Both the position numbers and the translations under genes were made by a program. Under the pieces are notes generated by a model. It was not told the DNA's origin and did no database searches. It was given only the letters and a program-made list of their open reading frames with translations. A stretch of DNA of 64,000 nt from Bdellovibrionales bacterium (lineage in GTDB: Bacteria; Bdellovibrionota; Bdellovibrionia; Bdellovibrionales; UBA1609): NCBI GenBank assembly GCA_016716765.1, contig JADJVA010000020.1, positions 1,302,001-1,366,000 of the forward strand. Reading direction: 5' to 3'. Below are positions 42,996 through 52,118 of the stretch, one piece after another. Within the stretch, counting starts at the first letter, position 1. Each line of letters begins with the position of its first letter.

Positions 42996-43628
42996 ATGTT
43001 AACTGATAAATTTTTTTTAATAGCAGAAGCGGGCCACGAAATCACACTTTGGGTACTTGTCACTCTCAGTGTCTTGAGTGTGGCTTTCATTTTGGAGCGA
43101 TACCTTTCGATCAGGCAGGTGCGTATCTCCAGCCGCAAAACAAGAGACCGAATTCGCGAGACCTTACATAGTAATAATTTGCTTGAGATAGAAGATCTCG
43201 GTCGAGATCGCGACACTTTAGAGGGTCGAGCTCTCTCTTACGGCTTGAGGCATATCAAAGCAAATGGCTGTGTGGGGCTGGAGGAAATATTTAATTCTTA
43301 TGCTCGCCTTGAGCGCCACCAACTTGAGAAACATTTGAATTTTCTTGCAACAGTTGGCTCAAACGCCCCTTTTATTGGCCTTCTCGGTACAGTTTTTGGA
43401 ATCATGGACGCATTTCGCGGGTTGGCCACAAGCCAAGGCGATGCCGCAGCCGTGATGATTGGCATTTCAAAAGCACTGGTGGCGACCGCTATCGGGCTTA
43501 TCGTCGCCATTCCGGCTGTGGTTGCGTACAATTATTACAACAAACAGGTCCGTTCTATTTTTCAAGGACTTGAGGGCGTCCGAGACCTTTGTATAGCCTA
43601 TGCCAAATCAATCAAAGGAAAAACCTAA
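42996..43628 (+). CDS. ExbB/TolQ/MotA-family proton channel protein
   Basis: About 210 residues with three helices: ITLWVLVTLSVLSVAFILERYL, then after a cytoplasmic stretch LATVGSNAPFIGLLGTVFGIMDAF and ALVATAIGLIVAIPAVVAYNYY, the classic ExbB/TolQ pattern. With the following ExbD/TolR protein it should form the proton-driven motor that energises TonB or Tol systems. The ATG used lies after CAGGAG. Neither tonB, tolA nor tolB is adjacent, so the partner is elsewhere. Confidence 0.93.
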   Translation: MLTDKFFLIAEAGHEITLWVLVTLSVLSVAFILERYLSIRQVRISSRKTRDRIRETLHSNNLLEIEDLGRDRDTLEGRALSYGLRHIKANGCVGLEEIFNSYARLERHQLEKHLNFLATVGSNAPFIGLLGTVFGIMDAFRGLATSQGDAAAVMIGISKALVATAIGLIVAIPAVVAYNYYNKQVRSIFQGLEGVRDLCIAYAKSIKGKT

Positions 43629-44035
43629 TGGCTGGAAGAATGTCTGAAGATGAAGACGGCACAATCTCCGATATTAATATCGTGCCTTTCGTTGATATTA
43701 CCCTTGTCGTATTGATTATTTTTATGGTTACAACCCCGCTGATTATGAAACCGAGTATAAATATCAACCTTCCAAAAGCAGCAAGCGGAAGTGACTCCAC
43801 TCCCTCGCAGTTAACCATCACAATGACAAATGAAGGAAAAATCTTTCTCAATGGCCGAGTGGTTGTAAATGAGGAAATTAGCATCTACGCGTCTAATATC
43901 TCAAAGACGGAACCAGATATTCAAGCGATCATCTCGGCAGACCGAGACGTGTCTCACGGCCAAGTCGTGGCCATGATAGATCTCATCAAGGAAGCTGGCG
44001 TAAAAAAATTCGCTATCACGATCGATAAAAAGTAA
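43628..44035 (+). CDS. ExbD/TolR-family protein
   Basis: A 135-residue protein with one N-terminal helix containing the essential Asp (INIVPFVDITLVVLIIFMVTTPLIM) and a periplasmic domain ending AMIDLIKEAGVKKFAITID. Its ATG overlaps the stop of the ExbB-like gene by one base, so the subunits are coupled. Its stop abuts the lipB stop on the other strand with no gap. Confidence 0.94.
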   Translation: MAGRMSEDEDGTISDINIVPFVDITLVVLIIFMVTTPLIMKPSININLPKAASGSDSTPSQLTITMTNEGKIFLNGRVVVNEEISIYASNISKTEPDIQAIISADRDVSHGQVVAMIDLIKEAGVKKFAITIDKK

Positions 44036-44737
44036 TCATGAAAAGGAGAGAAGAAATTGAGTAAGGATCCTCTGCTTTAATTCCTTACGATCAATTTGAT
44101 AACCCAGAAGCTCCTCCATTGAAACCATTGTGGAGGAATCAAATCCACAGGGCTTTATTCCTTGAAAGGCCTGAGGATCCAGGTCCACATTCAATGCAAG
44201 GCCATGGTAGGTAACCCAAGAACGTATAGAAACTCCAATAGAAGCTATTTTCCTATTTCCAACCCAGACTCCCGTCATTCGTAAACTCGTATTGTCCATA
44301 ACACCCACTGATTTAACTTCCGCGGGCAATTCGTATGAAACTAAGCTTGCTACCAAACAAGCTTCAAGGCATCTCAAATAGCTGTGCACATCCCTCGGAC
44401 GTGCCAGATAACCTCTTTCTCGTTCCAGCGAAAAAATAGGGTAAACCACGAGCTGACTGGGGCCATGATAAGTAGCCCTGCCTCCCCGTGAAGCTTCATG
44501 GATCTCTCCTTGCCAACCTTGAATATCTTCTTCCTCTGTGGCGCGCCCCAAGGTCACGACTGGGTGATGTTGACAAAAGACAAGGGTGTCTGGCTTGCTG
44601 CCATTCTTGACCGCCTGAACCAATTCCATCTGCTTCTGCACAGCCTCCTGGTAGACAATTAGCCCCCAGTCCTCAATCACAAAGGGAGATAGCTCTCCCT
44701 TTGTCGATAAATTGCGAGCAGATTCAACTTCAAACAT
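44036..44737 (-). CDS. lipB: octanoyltransferase
   Basis: A 233-residue enzyme moving octanoate from acyl carrier protein to lipoyl domains. RGGRATYHGPSQLVVYPI is the substrate site, GNRKIASIGVSIRSWVTYHGLALNV carries the catalytic Lys, and IKPCGFDSSTMVSM the catalytic Cys. It overlaps lpd by 8 nt, in the same direction, which ties lipoylation to the dehydrogenase complex encoded upstream. Confidence 0.95.
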   Translation of the reverse strand: MFEVESARNLSTKGELSPFVIEDWGLIVYQEAVQKQMELVQAVKNGSKPDTLVFCQHHPVVTLGRATEEEDIQGWQGEIHEASRGGRATYHGPSQLVVYPIFSLERERGYLARPRDVHSYLRCLEACLVASLVSYELPAEVKSVGVMDNTSLRMTGVWVGNRKIASIGVSIRSWVTYHGLALNVDLDPQAFQGIKPCGFDSSTMVSMEELLGYQIDRKELKQRILTQFLLSFS

Positions 44738-46184
44738 CAGCCCTCACGTTAGATCCGTTTCCCTTACTGAGGGGGCGCTGAATGATATGAATGGCATGAC
44801 CCAGCGCTGCTTCAGCAGCTTCCATCATGGTTTCGCCCAATGTGGGATGTGGATGAATCGTAAGTGCTAAATCCTCAAGTGTTGCCCCCGTCTCAAGAGC
44901 CAAAACCGCCTCACTGATAAGGTTACTGGCTTCTGGCCCGACGATATGAACTCCCAATATCAAATGAGTCTTAGCGTCTGCAATAACCTTAACAAATCCG
45001 TCGGTTTCCATCATTGAAACCGCCCGACCGTTGGCTGCAAAGGGAAACTTGCCCACCTTTAAATCAACAATCCCATTTGCTTTACACTCCTCTTCTGTCC
45101 AGCCAGCAGAGGCAATTTCAGGATCAGTAAAGATAACTGCTGGAACAGCCTTCGCATCGTAGGCCCGATTCACCCCAGCGATCACCTCAGCAACCAAAAC
45201 CCCCTCATGACTTGCCTTGTGTGCCAACATGGGCTGACCAGCAATATCTCCGATGGCAAAAATATGCCCCAGATTCGTGCGCCGTTGAGCATTTACCTTA
45301 ATAAATCCTTTCTCATCAATCGCAAGACCTATACCCCTTAAATTCATTTGATCAGAACAGGGGCGTCGACCCACTGTCACCAACACTTTATCAACTTTGA
45401 TTTTCTCTTCCTTGCCCTTCACCTCAAAGCTAACCTCAACAGCCCTCCCTGATACCTTATAGGATTTCGCCTTTGCACCCAGATGAATTTTTACACCGTT
45501 CTTCGCCAAACGACGCTGAACCACTTGCACGCAATCTGGATCAGCAGCTCCTACGAGTAATCCTGATGTTGCTTCCAACACCTCCACTTCAGATCCTAAC
45601 TTCGCAAGATAAGAACTGATTTCCAGTCCTATGTAGCCACCACCGATGACCGCGATTCGTTCCGGTATATGGTCTAGATCCAAAGCTCCTGTCGAAGACA
45701 AAATCCACTTTTCATCGAAGGCAAAGCCGGGTATCTCAATAGGGCGAGAGCCTGTAGCAATGATATAATGCTTGGCCCTGATTTTCTCAGTGCCGCCTGA
45801 TGATTTCACGCTCAATTCCTGAGCTGTAACAAAGCTCGCATCGCCCTTCATAATCTTGACTCTATTGGCTTTTAACAACATGCCGACGCCACCTGACATC
45901 TTGTCGCAAACTGATTTCTTCCAGCTGACGAGTTTCTTCATGTTGACCGTGATGTCTCCTTTGATCTCGAATCCCATCTCGGGAGCATCGTGCTTGGCTC
46001 GATGAAGAAAGTGGGCCGCTGTAATCATCGCTTTCGAAGGAATGCATCCAATATTTAAACAGACCCCTCCCAATGCCTCACGTTCGATGATCACCGTATT
46101 AAGCCCCTTCTGAGCTGCACGTATGGCAGCCACGTAACCACCAGGACCAGCACCGATTACGCAAACATCAAAAATCTGGCTCAC
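44730..46184 (-). CDS. lpdA: dihydrolipoyl dehydrogenase (E3)
   Basis: A 484-residue flavoprotein reoxidising dihydrolipoamide with NAD+. FAD motif VIGAGPGGYVAAIRAAQKG, redox disulfide GGVCLNIGCIPSKAM, NAD motif IAVIGGGYIGLEISSYLAKLG and the C-terminal active-site HPHPTLGE are all present. GTG start behind GGAGG. It follows the E2 gene by 30 nt. Confidence 0.97.
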   Translation of the reverse strand: MSQIFDVCVIGAGPGGYVAAIRAAQKGLNTVIIEREALGGVCLNIGCIPSKAMITAAHFLHRAKHDAPEMGFEIKGDITVNMKKLVSWKKSVCDKMSGGVGMLLKANRVKIMKGDASFVTAQELSVKSSGGTEKIRAKHYIIATGSRPIEIPGFAFDEKWILSSTGALDLDHIPERIAVIGGGYIGLEISSYLAKLGSEVEVLEATSGLLVGAADPDCVQVVQRRLAKNGVKIHLGAKAKSYKVSGRAVEVSFEVKGKEEKIKVDKVLVTVGRRPCSDQMNLRGIGLAIDEKGFIKVNAQRRTNLGHIFAIGDIAGQPMLAHKASHEGVLVAEVIAGVNRAYDAKAVPAVIFTDPEIASAGWTEEECKANGIVDLKVGKFPFAANGRAVSMMETDGFVKVIADAKTHLILGVHIVGPEASNLISEAVLALETGATLEDLALTIHPHPTLGETMMEAAEAALGHAIHIIQRPLSKGNGSNVRADV

Positions 46185-46214
46185 AAAATCCTCCCTTATT
46201 TCTTGAGAAATAAA

Positions 46215-47579
46215 TCAAACCATCTCTAACATTAACTGTGATGGGCTTTCGATCCTTGCAGCAAAATCCCTCATAAAATTTGCCGCAACAGCCCCATCAA
46301 TCAAGCGATGGTCACAAGTAATTGTATAATTCATGAACTTAGCAGGCACCCACTGATTATTCTTCCAAATAGGTCGATCAGAAATTTTATACATTCCCAA
46401 AATGGCGACCTCGGGGTGATTGATTATCGGCGTCGCATAAACACCACCAACACTGCCAATATTAGTTATCGTAATTGTTGCACCCTTCATCGACTCAAGG
46501 GGCAACTTTCCATCACGAGCTTGACCTGCCAATTCTGAAATCTCCCGACTGAGATCCAAAATAGTTTTCTGATTGGCATTTTTAATAACTGGAACCAGCA
46601 AGCCATTTGGCGTGTCTGCTGCAAATCCAATATTAAAATAATTTTTATAGACAACTTCAGAAGCCGCATCGTCAATCGAAGCATTAAACATTGGGTACTT
46701 ACGAATTGTCGCTATCAATGCCTTAATAACAAAGGGCAAATACGTGACCTTAACTCCGACCTTGTCGCCAACAGATTTAGCTTGCTCCCGAAACTTGACA
46801 AGTTCGGTGACGTCGACCTCTTCCATTAAGGTAAAATGGGGAACGATCTGCTTAGCCAATTGCAGGTTCTCTGCTATTTTCTTACGAATGCCTCGCAAAG
46901 GAATACGCTCTTCTGGAGCTCCTACAGGTCCCTGGTAAGACGGTCGTTGAATGTTTGACTCTTTGACATGCCCTACAACTGTCGGACGTCCTGCCACAGT
47001 GGCACCGACTCCACTCGTCATGTTCTTGGCCTTTACCACATCTTCTCTCGTCACTCGCCCCAATTGACCAGAACCACTGATGTTGTTAATGTCGACTCCC
47101 GATTCACGCGCCAGACGGCGAGTTCCCGGGGTGGCCAAAGTTCTGAAATCAGCCACAGGAGGATAGATATCGGGTGATGCACTGAGAACTGAAAGAGCCA
47201 AATCACCTGGAGATTTGACTGAGCCAGTTGCGACATTCAAACCCTGATCCATTGGAGAAACCGAAAGCGATTGAGAAGAAACTTGTGGAGTTTTTGGAGC
47301 TGGCGATGATGATGAAACCTTCTCAGTATCTCCAATATCCCCCGTTTCCAAAGACAACATAGCCGTTTCTATCGGAATGATATCTCCCTCTTTGCGAAGA
47401 AGCATTTTTACGACTCCCGCAATCGGAGTCGGAATTTCGACAGTTGCCTTGTCTGTGAGTACCTCTGCAACTGGTTGGTCGGCAGCGACCCGATCCCCCG
47501 ATTTCACGAGCCACTTTACCAACTCCCCTTCAGTTACGCCCTCTCCGATATCCGGTAACTTCACTTCTTGAATCGCCAT
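46215..47579 (-). CDS. 2-oxoacid dehydrogenase E2, dihydrolipoamide acyltransferase
   Basis: A 454-residue E2. The N-terminal lipoyl domain has the target lysine in VLTDKATVEIPTPIAG; a Ser/Pro-rich linker follows; the peripheral subunit-binding domain is TRRLARESGVDINNISGSG; the catalytic domain ends with the HxxxDG-type motif in TCDHRLIDGAVAANF. It could belong to pyruvate or branched-chain oxoacid dehydrogenase; the E1 genes are not in this window. It lies between lipA and lpdA on the same strand. Confidence 0.95.
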   Translation of the reverse strand: MAIQEVKLPDIGEGVTEGELVKWLVKSGDRVAADQPVAEVLTDKATVEIPTPIAGVVKMLLRKEGDIIPIETAMLSLETGDIGDTEKVSSSSPAPKTPQVSSQSLSVSPMDQGLNVATGSVKSPGDLALSVLSASPDIYPPVADFRTLATPGTRRLARESGVDINNISGSGQLGRVTREDVVKAKNMTSGVGATVAGRPTVVGHVKESNIQRPSYQGPVGAPEERIPLRGIRKKIAENLQLAKQIVPHFTLMEEVDVTELVKFREQAKSVGDKVGVKVTYLPFVIKALIATIRKYPMFNASIDDAASEVVYKNYFNIGFAADTPNGLLVPVIKNANQKTILDLSREISELAGQARDGKLPLESMKGATITITNIGSVGGVYATPIINHPEVAILGMYKISDRPIWKNNQWVPAKFMNYTITCDHRLIDGAVAANFMRDFAARIESPSQLMLEMV

Positions 47580-47613
47580 TTTTACTCTCCAGTTGAAATT
47601 TTTTGTATTGAAT

Positions 47614-47644
47614 CAAAAAAATATAATTGGGGTAATTCCCAATT
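47614..47644 (-). terminator. terminator after lipA
   Basis: Read on the reverse strand, AATTGGG pairs with CCCAATT over a six-base loop, followed by ATA and seven Ts. It lies about 30 nt beyond the lipA stop and before the E2 gene, so lipA may be transcribed separately or read-through limited. Confidence 0.6.
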
Positions 47645-47672
47645 GGTTGAATCCTCGAAATTGAGCTCTTCC

Positions 47673-48632
47673 TCACTTTTCATTGCGTTCGATACCAAGA
47701 GTCTGGGTCTGCGTTCGGCGCCGTTTCTCAATCATTCCACGCATAAAAAACTCCCCCGCTCGATAAGAACTTCTCACCAAAGGACCGCTTGCAACGTATA
47801 AAAAGCCAAGTTCCTCGGCCGTCTGTTTCCAAAATTGAAACTCTTCCGGCCGATAGAATTTTTCCACTCGCAAGTGTCTTTTCGTTGGTTGAAGGTACTG
47901 ACCAAACGTAACGACATCACAGTCAATGGCACGAAGATCATGAAGCGTCTTCATGATCTCTTCCTCCCTTTCGCCCAATCCCAACATAAGCGAGGTCTTT
48001 GTGTGAGAACCTGAATCTAGCTCCTTAACCAACTCCAACACTTTGAGAGACTGTGAATAACCTGCTCGTGGATCTCGAACGGGACGCTGCAATCGCTCCA
48101 CAGTTTCCAGATTGTGGGCAAAAACATTTGGCCCAGCTCGCACAATTTTCTCGATATGTGAGGAGCAACCGCGAAAATCGGGTGTTAGAACCTCGACAAT
48201 AAGGTCAGGAGAATTTTCCTTTATAACGCTGACAGTCCGTGCAAAGTGACCTGAACCTTCATCGGGTAAATCGTCACGGTCCACGCTGGTTAAAACCACA
48301 TATTTAAGACCCATTTGACTTATTGCGTAGCCTACCTTTTCAGGTTCATTCTCATCAAGTGCTCCTCGTGGATTGCCTGTCTTAACAGCACAAAAGCGAC
48401 ACCCACGAGTACAAACCTCACCCAACAGCATAAAGGTCGCTGTTCCGCCACTCCAACATTCTCCCATATTTGGGCATCTGGCTTGCTGACAAACCGTCGC
48501 AAGGCTCAAAGTGCCAAGTAATTCTTTGATGGCAAGATAGTTTTCGCCGCCCGGAGCTCGAACTTTTAGCCAATGTGGCTTTGGTTGGCCCTCTTTAGGC
48601 GATAACCCTCCGCCCGGGGAGTCATGCAGCAT
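47673..48632 (-). CDS. lipA: lipoyl synthase
   Basis: A 319-residue radical SAM enzyme inserting two sulfurs into octanoyl groups. Both clusters are evident: CQQARCPNMGEC (auxiliary) and CTRGCRFCAV (CxxxCxxC), and the C-terminal RSSYRAGEF serine motif is present. With lipB downstream it completes endogenous lipoate assembly. GAGGAG precedes the ATG. A GC-compatible stretch of 167 bp separates it from sfsA. Confidence 0.97.
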   Translation of the reverse strand: MLHDSPGGGLSPKEGQPKPHWLKVRAPGGENYLAIKELLGTLSLATVCQQARCPNMGECWSGGTATFMLLGEVCTRGCRFCAVKTGNPRGALDENEPEKVGYAISQMGLKYVVLTSVDRDDLPDEGSGHFARTVSVIKENSPDLIVEVLTPDFRGCSSHIEKIVRAGPNVFAHNLETVERLQRPVRDPRAGYSQSLKVLELVKELDSGSHTKTSLMLGLGEREEEIMKTLHDLRAIDCDVVTFGQYLQPTKRHLRVEKFYRPEEFQFWKQTAEELGFLYVASGPLVRSSYRAGEFFMRGMIEKRRRTQTQTLGIERNEK

Positions 48633-48775
48633 ATCTGTTTTCTCCTCTCATCTGACCGCAGAAGCTAAGTCTGTACGGCCTTCAATAAGGCTGGTTTTAT
48701 CTACCGCCTCATCAATTGTCCATGCTTGAACCATAAGGAAACTTGATAATACTCCGCAATAGAATTTAAAGATAA

Positions 48776-48791
48776 CCTCCTTGAATGGAGG
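48776..48791 (+). promoter_or_regulatory. hairpin covering the sfsA ribosome site
   Basis: CCTCC pairs with GGAGG across a TTGAAT loop; GGAGG is the sfsA Shine-Dalgarno, 8 nt from the ATG. The five-pair stem could damp translation, for example in response to temperature or a binder. Confidence 0.4.
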
Positions 48792-48799
48792 GATGACAC

Positions 48800-49585
48800 A
48801 TGAAATTCCAGGGTTTGCTAAAAAGTGGCAGATTGTTAAAACGCTATAAAAGGTTTTTTGCAGACATCCAGCTTTCTGATTCGTCCATAGTCACGGCTCA
48901 TGTTCCGAATACAGGCAGTCTGATGGGTTGCCTGGACCCTGGCAGTCCATGCCGAATGACTTACCTTAACAGTCCCAAACGAAAGCTCAAATACACACTG
49001 CAAATGATCAAGTCCCCCGCCAGCTGGGTCGGAATAAACACAGGTCTTAGCAACCATTTGGTGTGGGAGGCCTTTTCAACTCGTTCTATTCCTCATTGGA
49101 AAGGGATAGAATTTGGCCAACGTGAGGTGAAAATCAGCCCTGATTCCAGAATTGACTTAGTTCTATGGAAAAATAACTTCGTGCCCTCGTCTCCCGAGCA
49201 ACGCTTGTCCATCGCAGATTTTGAAAATCAAAAATTCCATTTTGTCGAAATCAAAAATGTCACGCTTGCTCGAGGTAGACAGGCGCAATTCCCCGACGCC
49301 CAGACGGAAAGGGGACGCAAGCATTTGAGGGAACTCATGACCCTACTGGCAAAAGGCCACTCCGCCGAAATTTTCTTTACTGTGCAAAGAGAAGACTGCG
49401 ATCTGTTCTGTCCTGCCTTAGACATTGATCCAGAATATGCCAGGCTTCTCGCCCAGGCTATAGACAAGGGCTTGGTCGTGACAGCAATCCCATGCCTCTT
49501 GCTCGCAGAAGGCATTGAGCTGAATCCATCCCGACCTCTAAAAATACAAATCTCCCCCTTTCTGACAGATAAGGGGGAGACTTAA
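48800..49585 (+). CDS. sfsA: SfsA family protein
   Basis: A 261-residue SfsA. The OB-fold N-domain contains VTAHVPNTGSLMGCLDPGSPC, and the nuclease-like C-domain has RIDLVLW, HFVEIKNVTLARG and FPDAQTERGRKHLRELM, the family core. SfsA was described as a regulator of maltose genes and resembles a nuclease fold; its real activity is unsettled. It stands alone, divergent from lipA and convergent with the DsbA-like gene. Confidence 0.93.
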   Translation: MKFQGLLKSGRLLKRYKRFFADIQLSDSSIVTAHVPNTGSLMGCLDPGSPCRMTYLNSPKRKLKYTLQMIKSPASWVGINTGLSNHLVWEAFSTRSIPHWKGIEFGQREVKISPDSRIDLVLWKNNFVPSSPEQRLSIADFENQKFHFVEIKNVTLARGRQAQFPDAQTERGRKHLRELMTLLAKGHSAEIFFTVQREDCDLFCPALDIDPEYARLLAQAIDKGLVVTAIPCLLLAEGIELNPSRPLKIQISPFLTDKGET

Positions 49586-49635
49586 ACACCTTCAATTTAG
49601 AAGTCCGGAACTCAACAACTCAAAGAGGAAAAATT

Positions 49636-50421
49636 CTACTTTTTACTCTCAAGCTGCCGATCGATGATCTTTTTGAATTCTTCAAATGGATAGGCCCCTT
49701 TGAGAGATACGCCATTTACAAGGAATCCCGGAGTTCCCGAGAAATCAAATTTTCTTGCTTCCTCCATGTCTGCACGGATAACTTCCTTTACGCTCTCACT
49801 CGTAAGATCTTTCTTCAATTTACCCATATCAACACCAACAGATTTCGCTGTTTTTTCAAGAAAGCCTTCTTTGCCTTCGCTTAGCCCCTTTTGATTGTCA
49901 AAAATAGCATCATGAAATTTTTCGGCTTTAGACTTGTCTTGAAGGGCAATGGCTTCAAAATACTTGGCAGCAGGCTCTGCAAGGGGGTGAAAATCCAGAG
50001 GCAGGTGTTTGTAGATGACCTGAACCTTCCCAGCATACTCCTGTAATACCTTTTTTACTGTCTCATATCCTTTAGAACAGTATGGACACTGGAAATCAGA
50101 GTATTCAATGATAGTGATTGGAGCACCTTTCGTCCCAAAAACCACACGACTATCAGATATTGTCGGAACCTTTGGGTTCTTAAACTCCTCTTCCATTCGA
50201 GTCTGCTCAGCTTTTGCTTCATTTTCTCTCGCCTTTGATTGGGCCTCACGAGCAGCTTTATTCACCACTTCAATAAACTTGTCAGGATGCTTCTCAATGG
50301 CTCCAAAAACGATATCCGGATTATTTTCCACCACTTTTTTGAGTTCGGATGGAGAGGGGGAACAGCCAAAACCAATGGCCGCAACGGCAAGACTTAAAGA
50401 GAGTAAGACAAAACTTCTCAA
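49636..50421 (-). CDS. DsbA-family thiol:disulfide lipoprotein
   Basis: A 261-residue protein with a lipobox (LAVAAIGFGC). Residues ~20-85 form a charged helical region (KAAREAQSKARENEAKAEQT); the thioredoxin/DsbA domain follows with CPYC in EYSDFQCPYCSKGYETVKK and the cis-Pro in FSGTPGFLVNG. It probably oxidises or isomerises exported proteins from a membrane anchor. TTG start with AGGAG seven bases upstream. Confidence 0.9.
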   Translation of the reverse strand: MRSFVLLSLSLAVAAIGFGCSPSPSELKKVVENNPDIVFGAIEKHPDKFIEVVNKAAREAQSKARENEAKAEQTRMEEEFKNPKVPTISDSRVVFGTKGAPITIIEYSDFQCPYCSKGYETVKKVLQEYAGKVQVIYKHLPLDFHPLAEPAAKYFEAIALQDKSKAEKFHDAIFDNQKGLSEGKEGFLEKTAKSVGVDMGKLKKDLTSESVKEVIRADMEEARKFDFSGTPGFLVNGVSLKGAYPFEEFKKIIDRQLESKK

Positions 50422-50621
50422 GGGACGACTCCTAGTTAATGGTGAATGTTCAGCGATTTGGTCATTGTGTCATAACTTCAGAAGGTGTGGCAGTAGATTT
50501 TTTGTTGACTGCCTTGTGGCCGCTCTATGTCAAATTCTCACGCGTCCTTGATAGCCGCCCCAACTAACTTTACCTTTTGTGTTGGACCCTGGTGGGCAAT
50601 TCAAAAATGAGGAGATATCAA

Positions 50622-51398
50622 ATGCGGGGGCGCTTCTGTTTTTACTTTCTGTCCCTTTTTGTCTGCAATGCTCTGTTCCCCGCTCAAACTTTAGCCGAGA
50701 ATTTTAAATATAGCGAGCTACAGATCAAAGACTACGATGAAATGAAGACTTCAGTCAGGGACCGGATCACGGCCTCTAAGAAGGCCTATCTTGATAGACA
50801 AAAAAAGGGAAAGAACTCAGAAGAGGCCGATCGACAAGCCATAGAAGTCTTGCGCAACGCTTTAAAATTCATCTTATCACGCCCCAACGATGACAACATG
50901 CTCGCCAAACTCATACCCTTTGTGAGATCAGAATTGAACAACTATAACGCTTTTGAAGATACCCTGACGAGTCTCACTCAAGAATCAGTTCGCTCACTAA
51001 CGAATGATAAAATTTCATCAGTGTACCGCAGCACAAGTCTATTTTTGCTGGAAAATGTGATGAGTGAAATTCGACCTGAAATCAGCAAAAAGGAGGACTT
51101 CAAAAAGCTCATTGAGTTCATTCGCGATGCCAAAATTGTCGTTCCTGAATCCGTTAGGAATGAACGGCGACTCCGAAGCATGTACAGAAGCAAAAATCCT
51201 TCCGAGATGGCCGAAACCATTCTCAAAGAGGAAGGAACCGACGAAGCCACGCGCAGCGCCAGGGCCGCCAAACTTGTGCAAGAAGCCATCGATAAAGACG
51301 CAATAGAAAAGGCCAAAAAAGATGAAAAGAAAATCATTGAAAACAAGAGCGCTCACCAGGAAGACTCAGAATTGGAAAACCTCGATCCTGACAAATGA
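50622..51398 (+). CDS. exported protein, function unknown
   Basis: About 258 residues after a signal peptide (RFCFYFLSLFVCNALFPAQTLA). The mature part is entirely helical and charged (EMKTSVRDRITASKKAYLDRQKKG; FKKLIEFIRDAKIVVPESVRNERR), ending in a Lys/Glu-rich tail. It lacks domains I recognise. GAGGAG seven bases upstream sets this ATG over two earlier ones. It diverges from the DsbA-like gene across 200 bp, which includes an unassigned GGCAGT/ACTGCC inverted repeat. Confidence 0.68.
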   Translation: MRGRFCFYFLSLFVCNALFPAQTLAENFKYSELQIKDYDEMKTSVRDRITASKKAYLDRQKKGKNSEEADRQAIEVLRNALKFILSRPNDDNMLAKLIPFVRSELNNYNAFEDTLTSLTQESVRSLTNDKISSVYRSTSLFLLENVMSEIRPEISKKEDFKKLIEFIRDAKIVVPESVRNERRLRSMYRSKNPSEMAETILKEEGTDEATRSARAAKLVQEAIDKDAIEKAKKDEKKIIENKSAHQEDSELENLDPDK

Positions 51399-51521
51399 CT
51401 GAGTTCCCCATATTCCGAAACGTCTCTAATTTCGACGTCTCAATTATAGATTCTGGCATTAGCCCATAAATGATTATGGCGATTTAAAATGAATCACATT
51501 TGAATTTCATTTGACGACCCC

Positions 51522-52118
51522 TTGGTTCGTGCATGTTTGTCGCAGAGCTTAAGGCAAATTAAAGCCCTGTCGAACGAAATCCGATCACCTTCAGTGGTAC
51601 AAGGCAAGCATTTGCAAAATCTGATTCTTGTTACTGGGACCGCAGTCATAGCTCTGGGCGGAGTGGCCTGGTCTACCCTTCACCCTCCAAAAATAGATGG
51701 CACTGAAATTCAAACAAAAGTGAATCGTGAGCCAACTGGCATGGTCAGCGTTGTGGAAAGTTCCCATCTCCTCACTGTAAGTGATCAAATTGATACAATT
51801 AATATTGATTGCCTCGTGAGCGGCCTCGCGCCTGAGATAGAAACACAAGCAAGGCAAGTCCGTTTGGTGGGCCGACTCTGCCAGACAGAATCCAAGGAGC
51901 CCACCCGACTGGAGAATCCACAAATCGTCAACCAAACAAATGGTTTCCTAGCGACCGTCTTTGTACCTCAAACCAATTTATTCACCTCGGACTACATCTA
52001 TCTCACAATTGGAAAAAACCAGTTCCTCATCAGCTGGGAGGAAAATGGAAAATCAAAATTATCTAGCAATTTCAGTCTGGTACGTCGATCAATTAATAAT
52101 TCCAAGACAGTCCAATAA
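51522..52118 (+). CDS. single-pass membrane protein, function unknown
   Basis: Up to 198 residues. One helix (LILVTGTAVIALGGVAWSTL, ~35-54) precedes a periplasmic domain with two cysteines (DCLVSG and GRLC). The domain looks like a small beta fold: INIDCLVSGLAP, RQVRLVGRLCQ, DYIYLTIGKNQFLISWE. The start is uncertain: TTG at the listed position, with no clear ribosome site. It overlaps the next gene 3' to 3' by 26 bp. Confidence 0.5.
   Translation: MVRACLSQSLRQIKALSNEIRSPSVVQGKHLQNLILVTGTAVIALGGVAWSTLHPPKIDGTEIQTKVNREPTGMVSVVESSHLLTVSDQIDTINIDCLVSGLAPEIETQARQVRLVGRLCQTESKEPTRLENPQIVNQTNGFLATVFVPQTNLFTSDYIYLTIGKNQFLISWEENGKSKLSSNFSLVRRSINNSKTVQ

Noticed and set aside
50500..50570. Promoter TTGACT with TATGTC before the exported helical protein
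   Set aside because: The -10 matches poorly at standard spacing; the nearby GGCAGT/ACTGCC repeat is short with a 13-base loop.
51399..51521. Direct repeat ACGTCTC twice before the single-pass membrane protein
   Set aside because: Seven bases, two copies only; could be an operator but has no further support.
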